DNA from: Kazachstania africana CBS 2517
Taxonomy: Eukaryota; Ascomycota; Saccharomycetes; Saccharomycetales; Saccharomycetaceae
Assembly: GCF_000304475.1 (NCBI RefSeq)
Contig: NC_018942.1
Span: forward strand, 620,001-684,000
Direction: 5' to 3'
Length of the DNA stretch: 64,000 nucleotides
This document shows positions 30,201 through 39,750 of this stretch, piece after piece. The position numbers were made by a program, and so were the translations under genes. The notes under the pieces are model-generated. The model was not told where the DNA came from and did not search any database. It was given only the letters and a program-made list of their open reading frames with translations. Numbering within the stretch: the stretch's first letter is position 1; every line of letters begins with the position of its first letter.

Positions 30201-33200
30201 GACAGAATTTACTGATGAGCTTCAAAAATATATCCTGGTACTGACGCATGGGCTTTCTGGATGCAGTCTTTTGTTTGATCCCGATTTCAATAAAAGTATC
30301 AATGGCAATAAGACTGTGACATCTCCTTCCTATAGGGAAAGGCTTGTTTTACTAAAAAATCTCAGAGAGAGGAACTGTGATAATCAAGAATATGATATAG
30401 ATATCGAGCAAATTACGTCTAGAGCAGAAGATGAAGATTACATGGATTCTAATAATACGGGAAGTTTGGAACACATGCAAGGTGACGAAATTGCAGTTCA
30501 TGATGACTATACTGAAAATTTACCAGACATTGATTCAAGTGTGTCAGAGGTCCCATCCGCTGTTGGGACCCCAATACCAGGTCATACAGGGCCTAATTCC
30601 TTCATGAATTCTAGCGTGGTGTTCAGAGATCTCGACATCTATACTTGCAATTATTACTTCGGTGCCACTGTTGAAGAAAGAATGAGTAATTTACAATACT
30701 TCGAAGTACATAAGATTCGTTCCAAAATTGGTCTATTTTTCCATAAGTTGTTCAAGTTCTTTTCATCGGAATTTAGTACAAATAGTAAAATTTTTCAAAT
30801 TTTACTTCATGGATTAAAAGTTTGGTTCGTAGATGTTGGACAAGAAACTATATTCTCGGAGGATAATGGTGCTTTTATAGATTTGGATTTTATTGAAAAC
30901 ATTCAATCTTTGGCTCACTTAAATGATTCGTTTACTAGAACGTATTTAGCAGCTAAAGTTAATAATGCGCATCAAAATAGAGTTTTGTTACACTCTACTA
31001 ACAGATATCCCTCAAAATTGGAAATTCAACTGTTAAAGGATATTATATTAATGGCAACTTCAATTTATCCTGGAATAAACCAGGTTGGACAAGCTACACT
31101 CTCCCACTGTATGAAACAGCTAATTGGATCTTACTCGATAATTATTAGACAACTGATAAAATTGCTCCAAGACAGCCTGACAGCGGAATCTTATACACAG
31201 CTTGAGGTATTATTGAAATGTTTGTCAATGAAAAAACTCCATCGAAAACTTATCTCCGACTTTAAGAACGTGGAAGAAATGACAAGATTGCTTCTCGACT
31301 GTTGCCACGTTAGAGAACTTGACATTTCAATGCATGCACATAATATATTGGCAGATTTATTTTCCAAGATCCAGATTCCAACTCGGATTTGCGTCTATGA
31401 TGAAAGAATGTTTCTGCCTTTAGCACCTCCTGATTGTAATATACATTTGCAAGTTGAGGCAGTGAAACAAGCTAAAGATAATAGAAGAGAAGAATATATC
31501 GACGTATTAATAGGGCTGCAAAAAAATTTGGTAGAAAGATTGAGAGGTGATGAGCTTAATTGGAGGACTCGGTTACTCATTATCAAGTTGATTGGAAGGT
31601 TGCAGTCCAATCTTGAGTTTCCTTCTAATGAAGATGCCATTTCTGTCATAGTAGAGCAAGCCCGTACTAATCATCCCACGATAATACATTTCATAATCAA
31701 AGTCTTATTGAGTATTTTCAATAAAGTATTATCTTTATCGTACTATTCCTATGATGTGTCTAAGAGTTACGATAATTTATTTGATCCAGAATATATTATA
31801 AAATTGAAATCAACTTCAGCTGAATTTCAGCAGGAATTCAGATCTGAAATGAATAATATTCTGGATCCTAAATATTTTATTGATTCTAAGGCGTTTGCAG
31901 GATGGCTATGTTGGGGGAATGACCTAAAAGTTGTGAAGACAGGTCAAGCTCACTTGGCATTACAAAACAATGAAATAAACCTATTGACACTCATCGGGAA
32001 GTTACTGACGAAGGGATGGTTAAGTAACATCGTTTCGACCCTCATCAAAGATAATGAAGCAAAAGGCTCATTCAGTAGTAGTGAAGTATCTTTTTTTGCT
32101 TTTTTGACAATTATTTCCTCCCAGGGTTATTCCGAGTTTACTGTAAAGGAAATATGTAGTATGTGTCGCCACTATTACGACGTGACAGAAAAGGCATCTA
32201 TCATAATGTCTGTACAGATTGTTGCTGCGCTAATAGTAGCTAGCAGATTCTTAGATACTAAAGAGACAGAAATCCGCGATTTATTTCTTCAAAGTTTTAT
32301 GTCAGAATGCCTAAATGGTGATTTGAATCAAGATGCCGCAGATACTTGGTCTACTTTGTTTTGGTGGCTGCCTACCATAATAGATGTAAGAAGGTGTCCA
32401 CCTTTTATAGAAATCATTTCTAATATTTCTAATCAATCAGATTTGAAGTCAGATTCTGTGAATCATCAAGCTTCTAGATTACTAATGCTGAGAAACTTGA
32501 GTGTGAGTCAAGATTTCAGAACTTATCATCCCATGGAGATAGCGGAACATTTGATATTTGATCATCCCTATGACCAAATGAGAGATGCTACAGCTAAATT
32601 GTTCAATATTTTAGTCCAAACAGAAAGTTATCTTTCTGTTGAAACACCGGAAGAATTATTGCTCTCCTTATCGAGGGAATCGGATTTGGGTAACATTTTG
32701 AAAAGAGTAGCACCTTATTTGGACGAGATAATAAGGACTAACTTTTCTGTCATTGCTGAGGAATATGTGAAAATCGATGGCATGTCTCCCCAAATCGTTT
32801 TAAAGTCGAGGTATTATTACCTCAGCTCCACCATGTTTTATTGGATAACGCAAATGTCGAAAGGCTCAAATAGGGTAGTTCTAATTCCCTATCTTGTTGA
32901 GTATATTCTTCCATTCTTGGCCAATTTCACAAATCAAAGAGACTTGTGTCAATTAGCTGGGATACATCCAGCAAAAATTTACCTAGGTCTTTCATATTTG
33001 CCCATTAGAAAAGAATATTTTAAACCTTTATTAGCCTATTTAACTGCTGAGACTTCGAATGTTTCCTCTTATGAAATAAAGATGCAACTTTCTTTCATCG
33101 AATTTTTCTTATCTTCTAATCTATTACAGTTTGGCAAAGGTGAAGTCAAAAAAATTATCAATTATGTGCTAGTTCAGCTTTACAATACCGCATACGTTGA

Positions 33201-33612
33201 GGTCAGAATGAGAGCGGCTTTGGTGCTGTCAGATTTGGCACATAACTTCGCCGAAGAAATAGACTTAAGCAATTTAGTTTCGAGATTTGAGAAGTCTCTC
33301 AATCAGTACACTTGGGCAGAAAAACAAAAGCGCTCAAAAACTGATGTAACTTTACATGCCAGTGCTTTAGGACTCGGTGCATTAGTTAGTGCATTCCCTT
33401 ATGTATTTCCACTTCCAAAATGGATTCCCCAAAGATTGAGTACTTTGTCTTCGTGGGCTAGGACTAATGGTATGGTGGGTACAGCGGCAAAAGATACTAT
33501 AAGTAATTTCAAGAAAGTTAGGTCGGATACATGGAAATTTGATAGACAACTTTTCACAAATGATGAGCTAGAGGATTTGGAAGGTGTTCTATGGAGAAGT
33601 TATTATGCTTGA
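27217..33612 (+). CDS. BLM10: BLM10, proteasome activator (PA200 family)
   Basis: Blm10 is a giant HEAT-repeat solenoid that caps the 20S proteasome core, opens its gate and helps core maturation and nuclear import. The 2131-residue product matches the S. cerevisiae length (2143). The N-terminal ~200 residues contain a basic, polar segment, and an acidic stretch lies about 185-210; the rest is helical repeat sequence throughout. A polar acidic loop occurs about 1060-1120. The protein ends LWRSYYA: the terminal YYA is the HbYX motif that docks into the alpha-ring pocket, so the key functional residue pattern is kept. Order SMC1-BLM10 matches YFL008W-YFL007W. Confidence 0.96.
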   Translation: MSGEEIKAPIPIKNKALFQLQLQERQTRGLENPKRARTPVIARSEYNYFDRSRAKSSTPTLPLGVTPVDVGGGERRLQDRLKYYGLDFPESKEEFSRKFYDQSSVWFGRKKKPEFSAEEYLPYKTESHKEQAKYLCHVLVNLYIAISSLDIQGSISISSKDLTRLKKEVDTLALETDLFRISQAKPEENFSDMGDDSENELYNEDDYINASAPDINATGKITAKSATVINVNHWTNELKNCLLFDFPLSLRKSLATVYYYLALVQGQAISRDLHVEVFEILVDDDDEGTDYTQLLRESGLVLDHKILFNFLLAFLPYPDSEHNRFDLSSKEDLQLFRTLLKLAYFAKPFYEQSEELLSSTMGILLSNFSPSTMNIVLPIITSFVPCQYHPNSKISDYFPFCFSLWTSVSATVAVDTHLYEFVGDIAEDIYINFQSKGDNFLTDSGISFGPYGVFSEDQMTFMFNRLQGHLRTNGQIHSYARTVKPFIYNIHGSDNEGFFGKLKSLLKSIETFVHPSNSGSWTKPIAKFIHSFIKTYHARAVKDKDIPWDKDTQRLRLNAECHSKIVDLFLNLLLIGAQSKDQDVTNYYISCFAYLVDLSPRNSSLIFDKVLEDLYDMFSGEFIESRHRITSSLKQFTRVVRFMVEDKAYRIHIVNILSALVSKIDMNDISLTNNILNAIVSIVSFVPLEDFVKQGEFLTFHSHTLPLAEQYYYCLKDGSLSNFAYDDKTLDDAFRASTSGFKNILTLYIDKLFQLVDIELDDSLSIKLNQTTMLMIESMSDDVFKHFSDMFQKKFWDNEAFKEKEPNYEIITIPLAAIVKRNVKLSEQLVDLLLLNCREQIERGAGSVRSFSEIHQRDVKLVLYLTALNDILRHSNVAIISFHAELIQFLKYLFKAISNPPLNVITSILVHNILASLTSTEIIEQRMFSDSMKVNVEDRWGGLQFDKRKFSEESLAFRWHIPSETEVSLAIQIFDEVVAYCIDEVNKLISHPQSSTEFTDELQKYILVLTHGLSGCSLLFDPDFNKSINGNKTVTSPSYRERLVLLKNLRERNCDNQEYDIDIEQITSRAEDEDYMDSNNTGSLEHMQGDEIAVHDDYTENLPDIDSSVSEVPSAVGTPIPGHTGPNSFMNSSVVFRDLDIYTCNYYFGATVEERMSNLQYFEVHKIRSKIGLFFHKLFKFFSSEFSTNSKIFQILLHGLKVWFVDVGQETIFSEDNGAFIDLDFIENIQSLAHLNDSFTRTYLAAKVNNAHQNRVLLHSTNRYPSKLEIQLLKDIILMATSIYPGINQVGQATLSHCMKQLIGSYSIIIRQLIKLLQDSLTAESYTQLEVLLKCLSMKKLHRKLISDFKNVEEMTRLLLDCCHVRELDISMHAHNILADLFSKIQIPTRICVYDERMFLPLAPPDCNIHLQVEAVKQAKDNRREEYIDVLIGLQKNLVERLRGDELNWRTRLLIIKLIGRLQSNLEFPSNEDAISVIVEQARTNHPTIIHFIIKVLLSIFNKVLSLSYYSYDVSKSYDNLFDPEYIIKLKSTSAEFQQEFRSEMNNILDPKYFIDSKAFAGWLCWGNDLKVVKTGQAHLALQNNEINLLTLIGKLLTKGWLSNIVSTLIKDNEAKGSFSSSEVSFFAFLTIISSQGYSEFTVKEICSMCRHYYDVTEKASIIMSVQIVAALIVASRFLDTKETEIRDLFLQSFMSECLNGDLNQDAADTWSTLFWWLPTIIDVRRCPPFIEIISNISNQSDLKSDSVNHQASRLLMLRNLSVSQDFRTYHPMEIAEHLIFDHPYDQMRDATAKLFNILVQTESYLSVETPEELLLSLSRESDLGNILKRVAPYLDEIIRTNFSVIAEEYVKIDGMSPQIVLKSRYYYLSSTMFYWITQMSKGSNRVVLIPYLVEYILPFLANFTNQRDLCQLAGIHPAKIYLGLSYLPIRKEYFKPLLAYLTAETSNVSSYEIKMQLSFIEFFLSSNLLQFGKGEVKKIINYVLVQLYNTAYVEVRMRAALVLSDLAHNFAEEIDLSNLVSRFEKSLNQYTWAEKQKRSKTDVTLHASALGLGALVSAFPYVFPLPKWIPQRLSTLSSWARTNGMVGTAAKDTISNFKKVRSDTWKFDRQLFTNDELEDLEGVLWRSYYA

Positions 33613-34172
33613 TCTGTGCAATGTATTTAATGGAAATTTAACAAGCCTAAGTAATAGAAAAGACTCTTTTTATATATATACTTTTTTTGAAAAGCCAGCT
33701 CCTTTCTGTATTTCTTATTTTGGAAATGTCATTAGGTCGACTTTATTTTTTTGAAAGTACAGTCTTTCTTTCAATTATCAAATGAAAGCCCTTTTGAATG
33801 TTTTATTAATACTTTTCCCGTGCATGATTAAGTGCCTCTACCCATGATACATTAAGAAAATCTTCCTGGCCAACTAAGCTATATAATTTCAATATATAAT
33901 ATTATTATTGTACTGTTTTTTAAACATTAGAAGGTGCTTCGATTAGGTACTTTGTTATTTTTAGTGTTTATATAGAAAATAAGATGTGTCAACTCTTTAT
34001 ATCCTGCTTAGGCGAGTGTGCTTTTTTTCACTCAGTTCTATCAAACAATCACCGTTAGAGATAAAAGAGGAACATATTTTCTTAACCCTGATATTGAAAA
34101 AAGAACAACGTTCGAGTTCTAAAACTAACAAAAGAGACCTGACATTTCCCAGAGTTAGGTAATTAATGAACA
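33613..34172. other. Intergenic BLM10-YIP5
   Basis: The 560 bases hold AT-rich sequence with TATA-like tracts (about 33671-33682 and 33890-33900) and end in a short upstream ORF overlapping the YIP5 start. By S. cerevisiae order this is a junction: BLM10 is followed there by SEC4. No relic or tRNA is visible. Confidence 0.5.
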
Positions 34173-34186
34173 ATGCCGAGTCATAA
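34166..34186 (+). promoter_or_regulatory. Six-codon upstream ORF overlapping the YIP5 start codon
   Basis: An ATG 7 bases before the YIP5 ATG opens a frame of six codons (MNNAES) that ends with TAA inside YIP5. The upstream ATG has T at -3, a weak context, while the YIP5 ATG has A at -3, so most ribosomes would scan past. It may lower YIP5 output if the transcript includes it. Confidence 0.4.
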
Positions 34187-35099
34187 TAACAAAGCTGACG
34201 TCCTTTTAAATATTGATGATGACCTGGATGGTGTTGACGATTTTTTATCGGAAGAGCCAAATCCATTTGAAGATGACCGTCCAATCCTTAGCGATGAAGC
34301 ACCAGAGTTAAATCAAGACAAATCATCAGCAAACGTTCATAACACAGATTTTGGCACAATGAGAACTATTCCTCCATCGTATGACGAAACAATTGCAATT
34401 GACAATGAAAATAACGGAAACATCTCGAATTCCGATAGAGGAAATCTACCACCAGGGTTTGTTAACTTTTACTCCCAGTATTTCCAGTTATCTACGGAGA
34501 CATTTAAAAAAAGACTTTTAGCAAGTTTGAAATTCAAACCATCAATATTTTCAATTAGTAATCAGAAGGAAATATTTGGAGCTGTGTGGATTACGCTGTC
34601 AATCATCCTTCTAAAGTTTATATTCCCTGCATTAATAAGTTTAATATATGACGGAATTATTTTGGGCCTCAAGATTAACGCAGGCAATAGAAATGAGAAT
34701 TTCATATCATTAGTACATTGTTTTTGGCTCTTTGGTGTTTATACTTTTGTTATTCCGCTTCTTTCGTTACAGTTTATAGCAAGAGATGAAAATTCATCCA
34801 TTGGTGAAAATTCCAAGAGCCCAGTTGGTTTAATAACCATTTATGGTTATTGTAATACTACTTGGGTTTTTGTATTTCCAATTTTGGATATATTAAAAAG
34901 ATTTGACAGTGCGAGATACGTCACCATATGTGAATGGGTCGTAGCAGCACTAGGTTGGTTGAAAATGATTCACTTTATGTATTTCCAAATCTGTTATGAA
35001 AGACAAGGTGATGCAAGTCCAAAGTTGACCACTTCCTTACTTGCAGTTATTGCTTTACATACCATTTTCTGTGTTCTGGTTATGCTATTTTTATATTAA
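34173..35099 (+). CDS. YIP5: YIP5, Rab-interacting Golgi membrane protein
   Basis: Yip5 belongs to the Yip1/YIPF family, integral Golgi/ER membrane proteins that bind prenylated Rab GTPases such as Ypt1 and Sec4. The 308-residue length matches S. cerevisiae (310). The cytosolic N-terminus is acidic to about residue 60, with a PPSYDET motif, and about five membrane segments follow (about 135-158, 178-202, 216-240, 250-271 and 286-308). Sequence between them includes SPVGLITIYGYCNTTWVFVF, typical of the Yip domain. It opens the YGL161C-YGL166W-like segment. SEC4, a reported partner of the family, lies 25 kb away in this window, but that is not an operon-type association. Confidence 0.9.
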   Translation: MPSHNNKADVLLNIDDDLDGVDDFLSEEPNPFEDDRPILSDEAPELNQDKSSANVHNTDFGTMRTIPPSYDETIAIDNENNGNISNSDRGNLPPGFVNFYSQYFQLSTETFKKRLLASLKFKPSIFSISNQKEIFGAVWITLSIILLKFIFPALISLIYDGIILGLKINAGNRNENFISLVHCFWLFGVYTFVIPLLSLQFIARDENSSIGENSKSPVGLITIYGYCNTTWVFVFPILDILKRFDSARYVTICEWVVAALGWLKMIHFMYFQICYERQGDASPKLTTSLLAVIALHTIFCVLVMLFLY

Positions 35100-35299
35100 A
35101 AAGACGTCATGAGAAATTTTGGAATTAATTCGGTAATAGATAGCTTCTATTACAATGCTGAAATTTATATATAAATGTAAATATATATATTATGAGTAGT
35201 AGAATTCCTTTTAGAATCTACCTTTTTTTTGTGTCAAACGTTTTATATTGTCTCTTAAATGTAAAAATCATTATAGCTCATACAATAAAATTGAAATTT

Positions 35300-36520
35300 T
35301 CAAAAACCTGATTCTTTGTAATCTGAAATTTCAATGTCGTAAATAGTCTTATTCTTAACTCTTGCTGAAATTTTTGAGAAAACATTAATATCAGCCCTGG
35401 TAAAACCTTTAGAAAATAAACAAATGCAAGCATTTTTCTTGTTGATGCCGTTATTTGAAGCATTTTTCCTTTTACAACATGAAAGACATTGTTTGAATAA
35501 AATCAGCTTGTCAATATGTTTGACTAAGAACAGTTGGCCATTGTTAGCATTATTTGGACTTGTATTTTCAATGTTGTCATTATTACTGTTAATAATAGTC
35601 TCTAAAGTATCTTTAGAAATATTTAATTTCAATAAAGTTGATTTATTCTGTAAAATATCATCATTAGTTAGAACGTAGTGCAACTTATTTGAAAATAATG
35701 TAATAATAAATTCATCCTGTGCTAAGATTACAATTTTAGCGTCACATTTAATTTTTTTCAATCGACATTTATCACAACTTGGTCCTACTCTTTGCCTTTT
35801 TGTCGTTGTATTTGAGTTTGAACTGAAAGAAGCTGATAGTGAAGGAGATGGGGATGAAGAAGTAGACAAAGGGGATGCAGTTCTTCTGTTTTGATTAATA
35901 CTCATTAAATTTTGAACAGGAGAGTTAAAATTTAATGAAATCAGTGGAATAGTTTGGTTTTTCATCTTTCTATCTAATTTCATGTACATATTTTGACTTG
36001 AAGAACTGATTGGTATAGGTTGTAAATGCTGAGGTAAAGTGTGCTGTTGTGATTGATTCTGAGACAATGCCGTGTTGGGTCTTGGAGGAGGCGTATTAAT
36101 CATATGAGGGACGTTAGAGTGCATTGAAGGAGATATAGATGCACTAACTGGCATTGTGGGAGGAGGCGTTATTGTAGCAATATTGATGGGACTATTGCTG
36201 TCCAAATCGTTGTTGCTGTTATTTGCCATCGGATCACCAGTTCCTTTAGCTAATAATTTCGGTCTCTTAGTTGCTAAAAAGGCCAGATGGTCTAGACCAC
36301 TTTCATTAACGTTCGCCTCTAACGGTCTTTTAGGATAATTATTATTGGTATGGTCATCATTTGTAGTAGAGGATGAAGAAGATGGAGAAGATAAAAATGG
36401 ATCAGTTACGCCTGATCCCGTATTAATGTTGAAATGTGATAACTTGTGTTTTATAAAGTTCAAATTTGGTAACAAAAGAGGAGGCAGTTCCTGATCTTTA
36501 TTGGAAACTGTAATACTCAT
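35300..36520 (-). CDS. SUT1: SUT1/SUT2-type Zn2Cys6 transcription factor with split zinc cluster
   Basis: Sut1 and Sut2 are ohnologous regulators of sterol uptake, hypoxic and filamentation genes. The 406-residue protein (299 and 268 in S. cerevisiae) has a long S/N/P-rich N-terminus, with the FLATKRPKL and GPSCDKCRLKKIKCDAKI segments of the family. The cluster is unusual: C249, C252 and C259 are separated by about 85 residues from a second Cys set (C345, C348, C349, C365, C367). The intervening block (KLHYVLTNDDI ... LVKHIDKLILFK) is itself conserved in the family. Position, between YIP5 and RAD54, matches YGL162W (SUT1) rather than YPR009W (SUT2), but in a mosaic genome either is possible. 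Its upstream region is 3.2 kb long. Confidence 0.85.
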   Translation of the reverse strand: MSITVSNKDQELPPLLLPNLNFIKHKLSHFNINTGSGVTDPFLSSPSSSSSTTNDDHTNNNYPKRPLEANVNESGLDHLAFLATKRPKLLAKGTGDPMANNSNNDLDSNSPINIATITPPPTMPVSASISPSMHSNVPHMINTPPPRPNTALSQNQSQQHTLPQHLQPIPISSSSQNMYMKLDRKMKNQTIPLISLNFNSPVQNLMSINQNRRTASPLSTSSSPSPSLSASFSSNSNTTTKRQRVGPSCDKCRLKKIKCDAKIVILAQDEFIITLFSNKLHYVLTNDDILQNKSTLLKLNISKDTLETIINSNNDNIENTSPNNANNGQLFLVKHIDKLILFKQCLSCCKRKNASNNGINKKNACICLFSKGFTRADINVFSKISARVKNKTIYDIEISDYKESGF

Positions 36521-37443
36521 ATTTTAAACTATGGAAAAGTAAATAATGAGTGAAGGAAGAAAAATGCTTGATTACTAATGAAATAAAAGAAAAAAACCGA
36601 TTGGTATTATGCCTAGAGTCTGTAAAAGCTGAAAAAACGAAAAGCTAATAGGGTTTCTACCAGGTGAGAAGATAATAACGAAAGGAGAGGAAGGAGGCGT
36701 GAACTATTAGTGAATACTATAGTAGTATGTATTAATCTATATCAAAAGTGAGGTGGCAATGTAAAAGAGATTGAAGGAAAAACGTTATAGCGTGTATAAT
36801 AAGCAGCGGAACAAAGGTTGAATAAAGTCAAAAGGAAAATTGAAAGTCAAAAACCCCAGGTGAAAAAAAAGTAAAAAGCAAATGAAGGCGGAACTTTAGT
36901 CCGTTAACTTTATATAATATAGTATGAAGATGTAATGAACGTCGACGAAAAAATTATGTCGAAATAGCTTTGATCCATCGACAGATGAGCTTAGAAATTT
37001 CAGTAAGAATGCGGACGTCCCGTTGACATCGAAAAATAACGAAATTCTGGTGGATTAGATCAGCTTCGAAAAGAAAGAAAAAAAATTTTCTTTCTTTTTT
37101 TTTCTTCCGCCGCTTTTTCTCTCGGAGGAGGCGTTTGTGCCTACAGGCCCATCTTCTTGCCTGCTCTTCTCGCCCAGTTACTCTCTCATATCGAGTTTTT
37201 ATTTTGTTTGATTTTTCTTGGTTTTTCTCCCGTACGTCGAATCGTGAGGGCTACAGGAGCGGACAGGCACAGCAAAAAAGAAAAAAGAAAAAAAGAGACC
37301 TGAAAAGAGATAACTCCAATTTTTGAGATGTGTGTGCGTGACGGCGAGGCAAGGTAATAGCATAGGTCTTGAGAGCTATCACTATCTAGCATGAAGTATT
37401 TATAGAATGGATTCAGAATATATAGAGCTCCGAATGGTAGCCT

Positions 37444-37470
37444 GAAGAAGAAGAAGAAGAAGAAGAAGAA
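37444..37470. repeat. (GAA)9 microsatellite
   Basis: Nine perfect GAA units, non-coding, about 0.9 kb upstream of the SUT1 start. Confidence 0.9.
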
Positions 37471-38222
37471 ACAACGGAGAAATTCTACTTCTTTTTTATG
37501 AACATATTCTTATTAGCTCGATTGTTTTGCTTTCTGAGGAGTTTCTCTCTGCGTCGTTTTCTCTGTGATTAGTTGAAAATTTCGGTGTTTTACTTACTGC
37601 ATTCCGATCAACATTAAAACCCGAGAAGAGAAAAAAAAATGCATCAAGAACAAAAGACAGCCAAGATGATAATGATGATACTGTCGATTTTCTTCGTGAT
37701 TTTAAGGTAAAATCATAGTAAGAGCAGGACTAAATCAAATCAGTTGCTTTCATTTTGTCATAAAAACTCAAAAGGAAGACTGGGACGACTTAACTTCTTA
37801 TTTCGTTGGACTTAATGACGTAGAAACGGAAGTTGCTACTTAAAGGTAGTATGCCCTCAAGAATTCGAAGACTTGTGTAAAGTGGTATGTCAAGATTGGC
37901 AATTAGCGTTTTGCCGATGGCATTTTATGGTTCCATTTATTTTGTTAGTAAGTACAACCATGCAATAGAAAAATTGGTAAACTGACCTGAAAGCCAAAAA
38001 TGATCTTTTTCCTTTTTCATTTAAGTTCAACTCCGGATAGGTATATTTCTCTTGGCTAAAAAATCAAACAAAATTACGTACAACACGGATAATAAATGGG
38101 CATGAAAACTGTCTTACATAGTAGGTAGCATAATGGATATAGAGAAATGGCAAGAAGATAGAGGCATCTGCCTATCAAAAGAAAGACAGATGTGGCCCCA
38201 TTTACAAATGAAAACTCCGCGG

Positions 38223-38255
38223 AACGGTCACAGGTACTAGTTACCTGTGACCGTT
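38223..38255. repeat. Perfect palindrome with 14-bp arms
   Basis: AACGGTCACAGGTA and TACCTGTGACCGTT flank a 5-base spacer (CTAGT). The 33-base element can form a stable hairpin or a symmetric binding site. It is non-coding, 1.7 kb upstream of SUT1 and 1.5 kb upstream of RAD54. I saw no second full copy in the window. Confidence 0.85.
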
Positions 38256-39565
38256 TACTTCATCGGCAATGAAAAAACGACTTGGTCAAAACGGGACAGC
38301 ATACATATTTTTTCTTATTTTTTTGCGTACTTCTTTTGCTAGTAAGTTGTTCTGTCAGACCCTACTGTGCATGATAGATTAATCATTCGACCAAAAATGA
38401 TCTTTTTTCATCAGATCCCCACTATAAAACTTTATTTTAAATTCTTCCCTACCGTTTTTCACAGAATTGATCCGTACGGGAAAATAAAACGGAAAACCTC
38501 ATTACATCCTTCTAACGGCACGTAATGGTAGAACTGGAAAGAAGGAAAATGGTGAAGAACAATCTCCATCAAGTTACATGCTTTAAACAACATCCAATGT
38601 ATTTTTGGATAGTATACAATCAATTTTCGTAATTTGTCAACCCCATATCATTACAATGAATAAATAATGAAAATAGGAAGGAATCTATGTCAAATAATGT
38701 CACCGAAGGCTTACTTCACTTCCTCCAAATGCTGTTTTGCTCCTGAAAGTTTTAATGCGCATTTATTACCATTATGACCATTTGGCTCTCAAATGCAAAT
38801 ACATGACTGAATACCGATTTTTTCCAGCCGTTTCTTCTAAAGTACCGCACAGAAATTGTAGAAATGAAAATCTCTTTCCTGTACTGATTTTTTAAAACCA
38901 TGAGGGGTCTATTTATAGCACACTTGGTAATTATAGCAACATTTGCCAACCCTAAAGAAACGTTATTACCTTTTACATTCTAATATAGTAGGAGACTTTG
39001 TCCGGGAAGTGTTATTCGTGTTCATTCAAACTTTGAAGGAAACCGAAAATTTCAAAAGGGGTAAGAGAAATAAGACTTCAATTGTTCATCTTCTTGCTAC
39101 TTCTTATCTCAGATTGGAGACAGTAGGAATTCTATGAGACAAAATTGACTACGCTACTTTTATATCGCTATAAAATAAGGTGCTGGGACTAACCGCTCCT
39201 CCTGCAGTGATAAAAATGTTCAAACAAATTTGTATTAACGCTACTTTCGTTAGCCTTCAAAATGCAAAACTGAGGTACCAAAAACTGATGAGTGAACAAT
39301 CTTGCTTCCTCACAGAGGAGAAATGTGTATTTTCTCTCCCCAAAACATTGGGATTATTTTAAATTATCTCAGAAGTTTATGACCTGCCGCTGATTTTATA
39401 TCAAAACAAGATGGAGGTCGATCACGACCTTACTTATATGACCATGGCACAAACCTATAGAGTATAGGTGCGCTCGTATAGCCCTACAAATACTTTTATC
39501 CGATCTCACTGCTATTTGATTACTAACATATCTTTCTTTTTTTTATTTACCTTTCAATCAAATTT

Positions 39566-39600
39566 GACGCGATTTATATATAATAATCGTAATAACGCGT
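39566..39600. promoter_or_regulatory. Two MCB-type boxes upstream of RAD54
   Basis: GACGCG at 39566-39571 and ACGCGT at 39595-39600 lie 180 and 151 bases upstream of the RAD54 ATG, followed by A-rich tracts. S. cerevisiae RAD54 is cell-cycle and damage regulated through MCB-type and damage-response elements, so conserved G1/S control is likely. Confidence 0.65.
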
Positions 39601-39750
39601 CAAAAAAAAATCTTTAGATCTTCTGAGAAGAAAAAAAAATAAGACAAAAAAAAGAAGAAAAAAAAAAAAGAAAGGAACCTCTGTTTAATTATAGTAAGCT
39701 CTATTTCTTTCCACAATTAGTGCAGCAAGGATATACAACACAAGAACCAT

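Larger units (their letters stand above)
36521..39750. other. 3.2 kb divergent SUT1-RAD54 intergenic region
   Basis: No frame of more than about 65 codons is present and none has recognisable motifs. The region is the upstream side of SUT1 and RAD54. Landmarks: nine GAA units (37444-37470), a long perfect palindrome (38223-38255), CCGCCG/CGGAGG triplets near 37107-37131, and two MCB-type boxes near RAD54. No tRNA-like sequence or relic was seen. Long upstream regions are usual for regulators such as SUT1. Confidence 0.6.
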
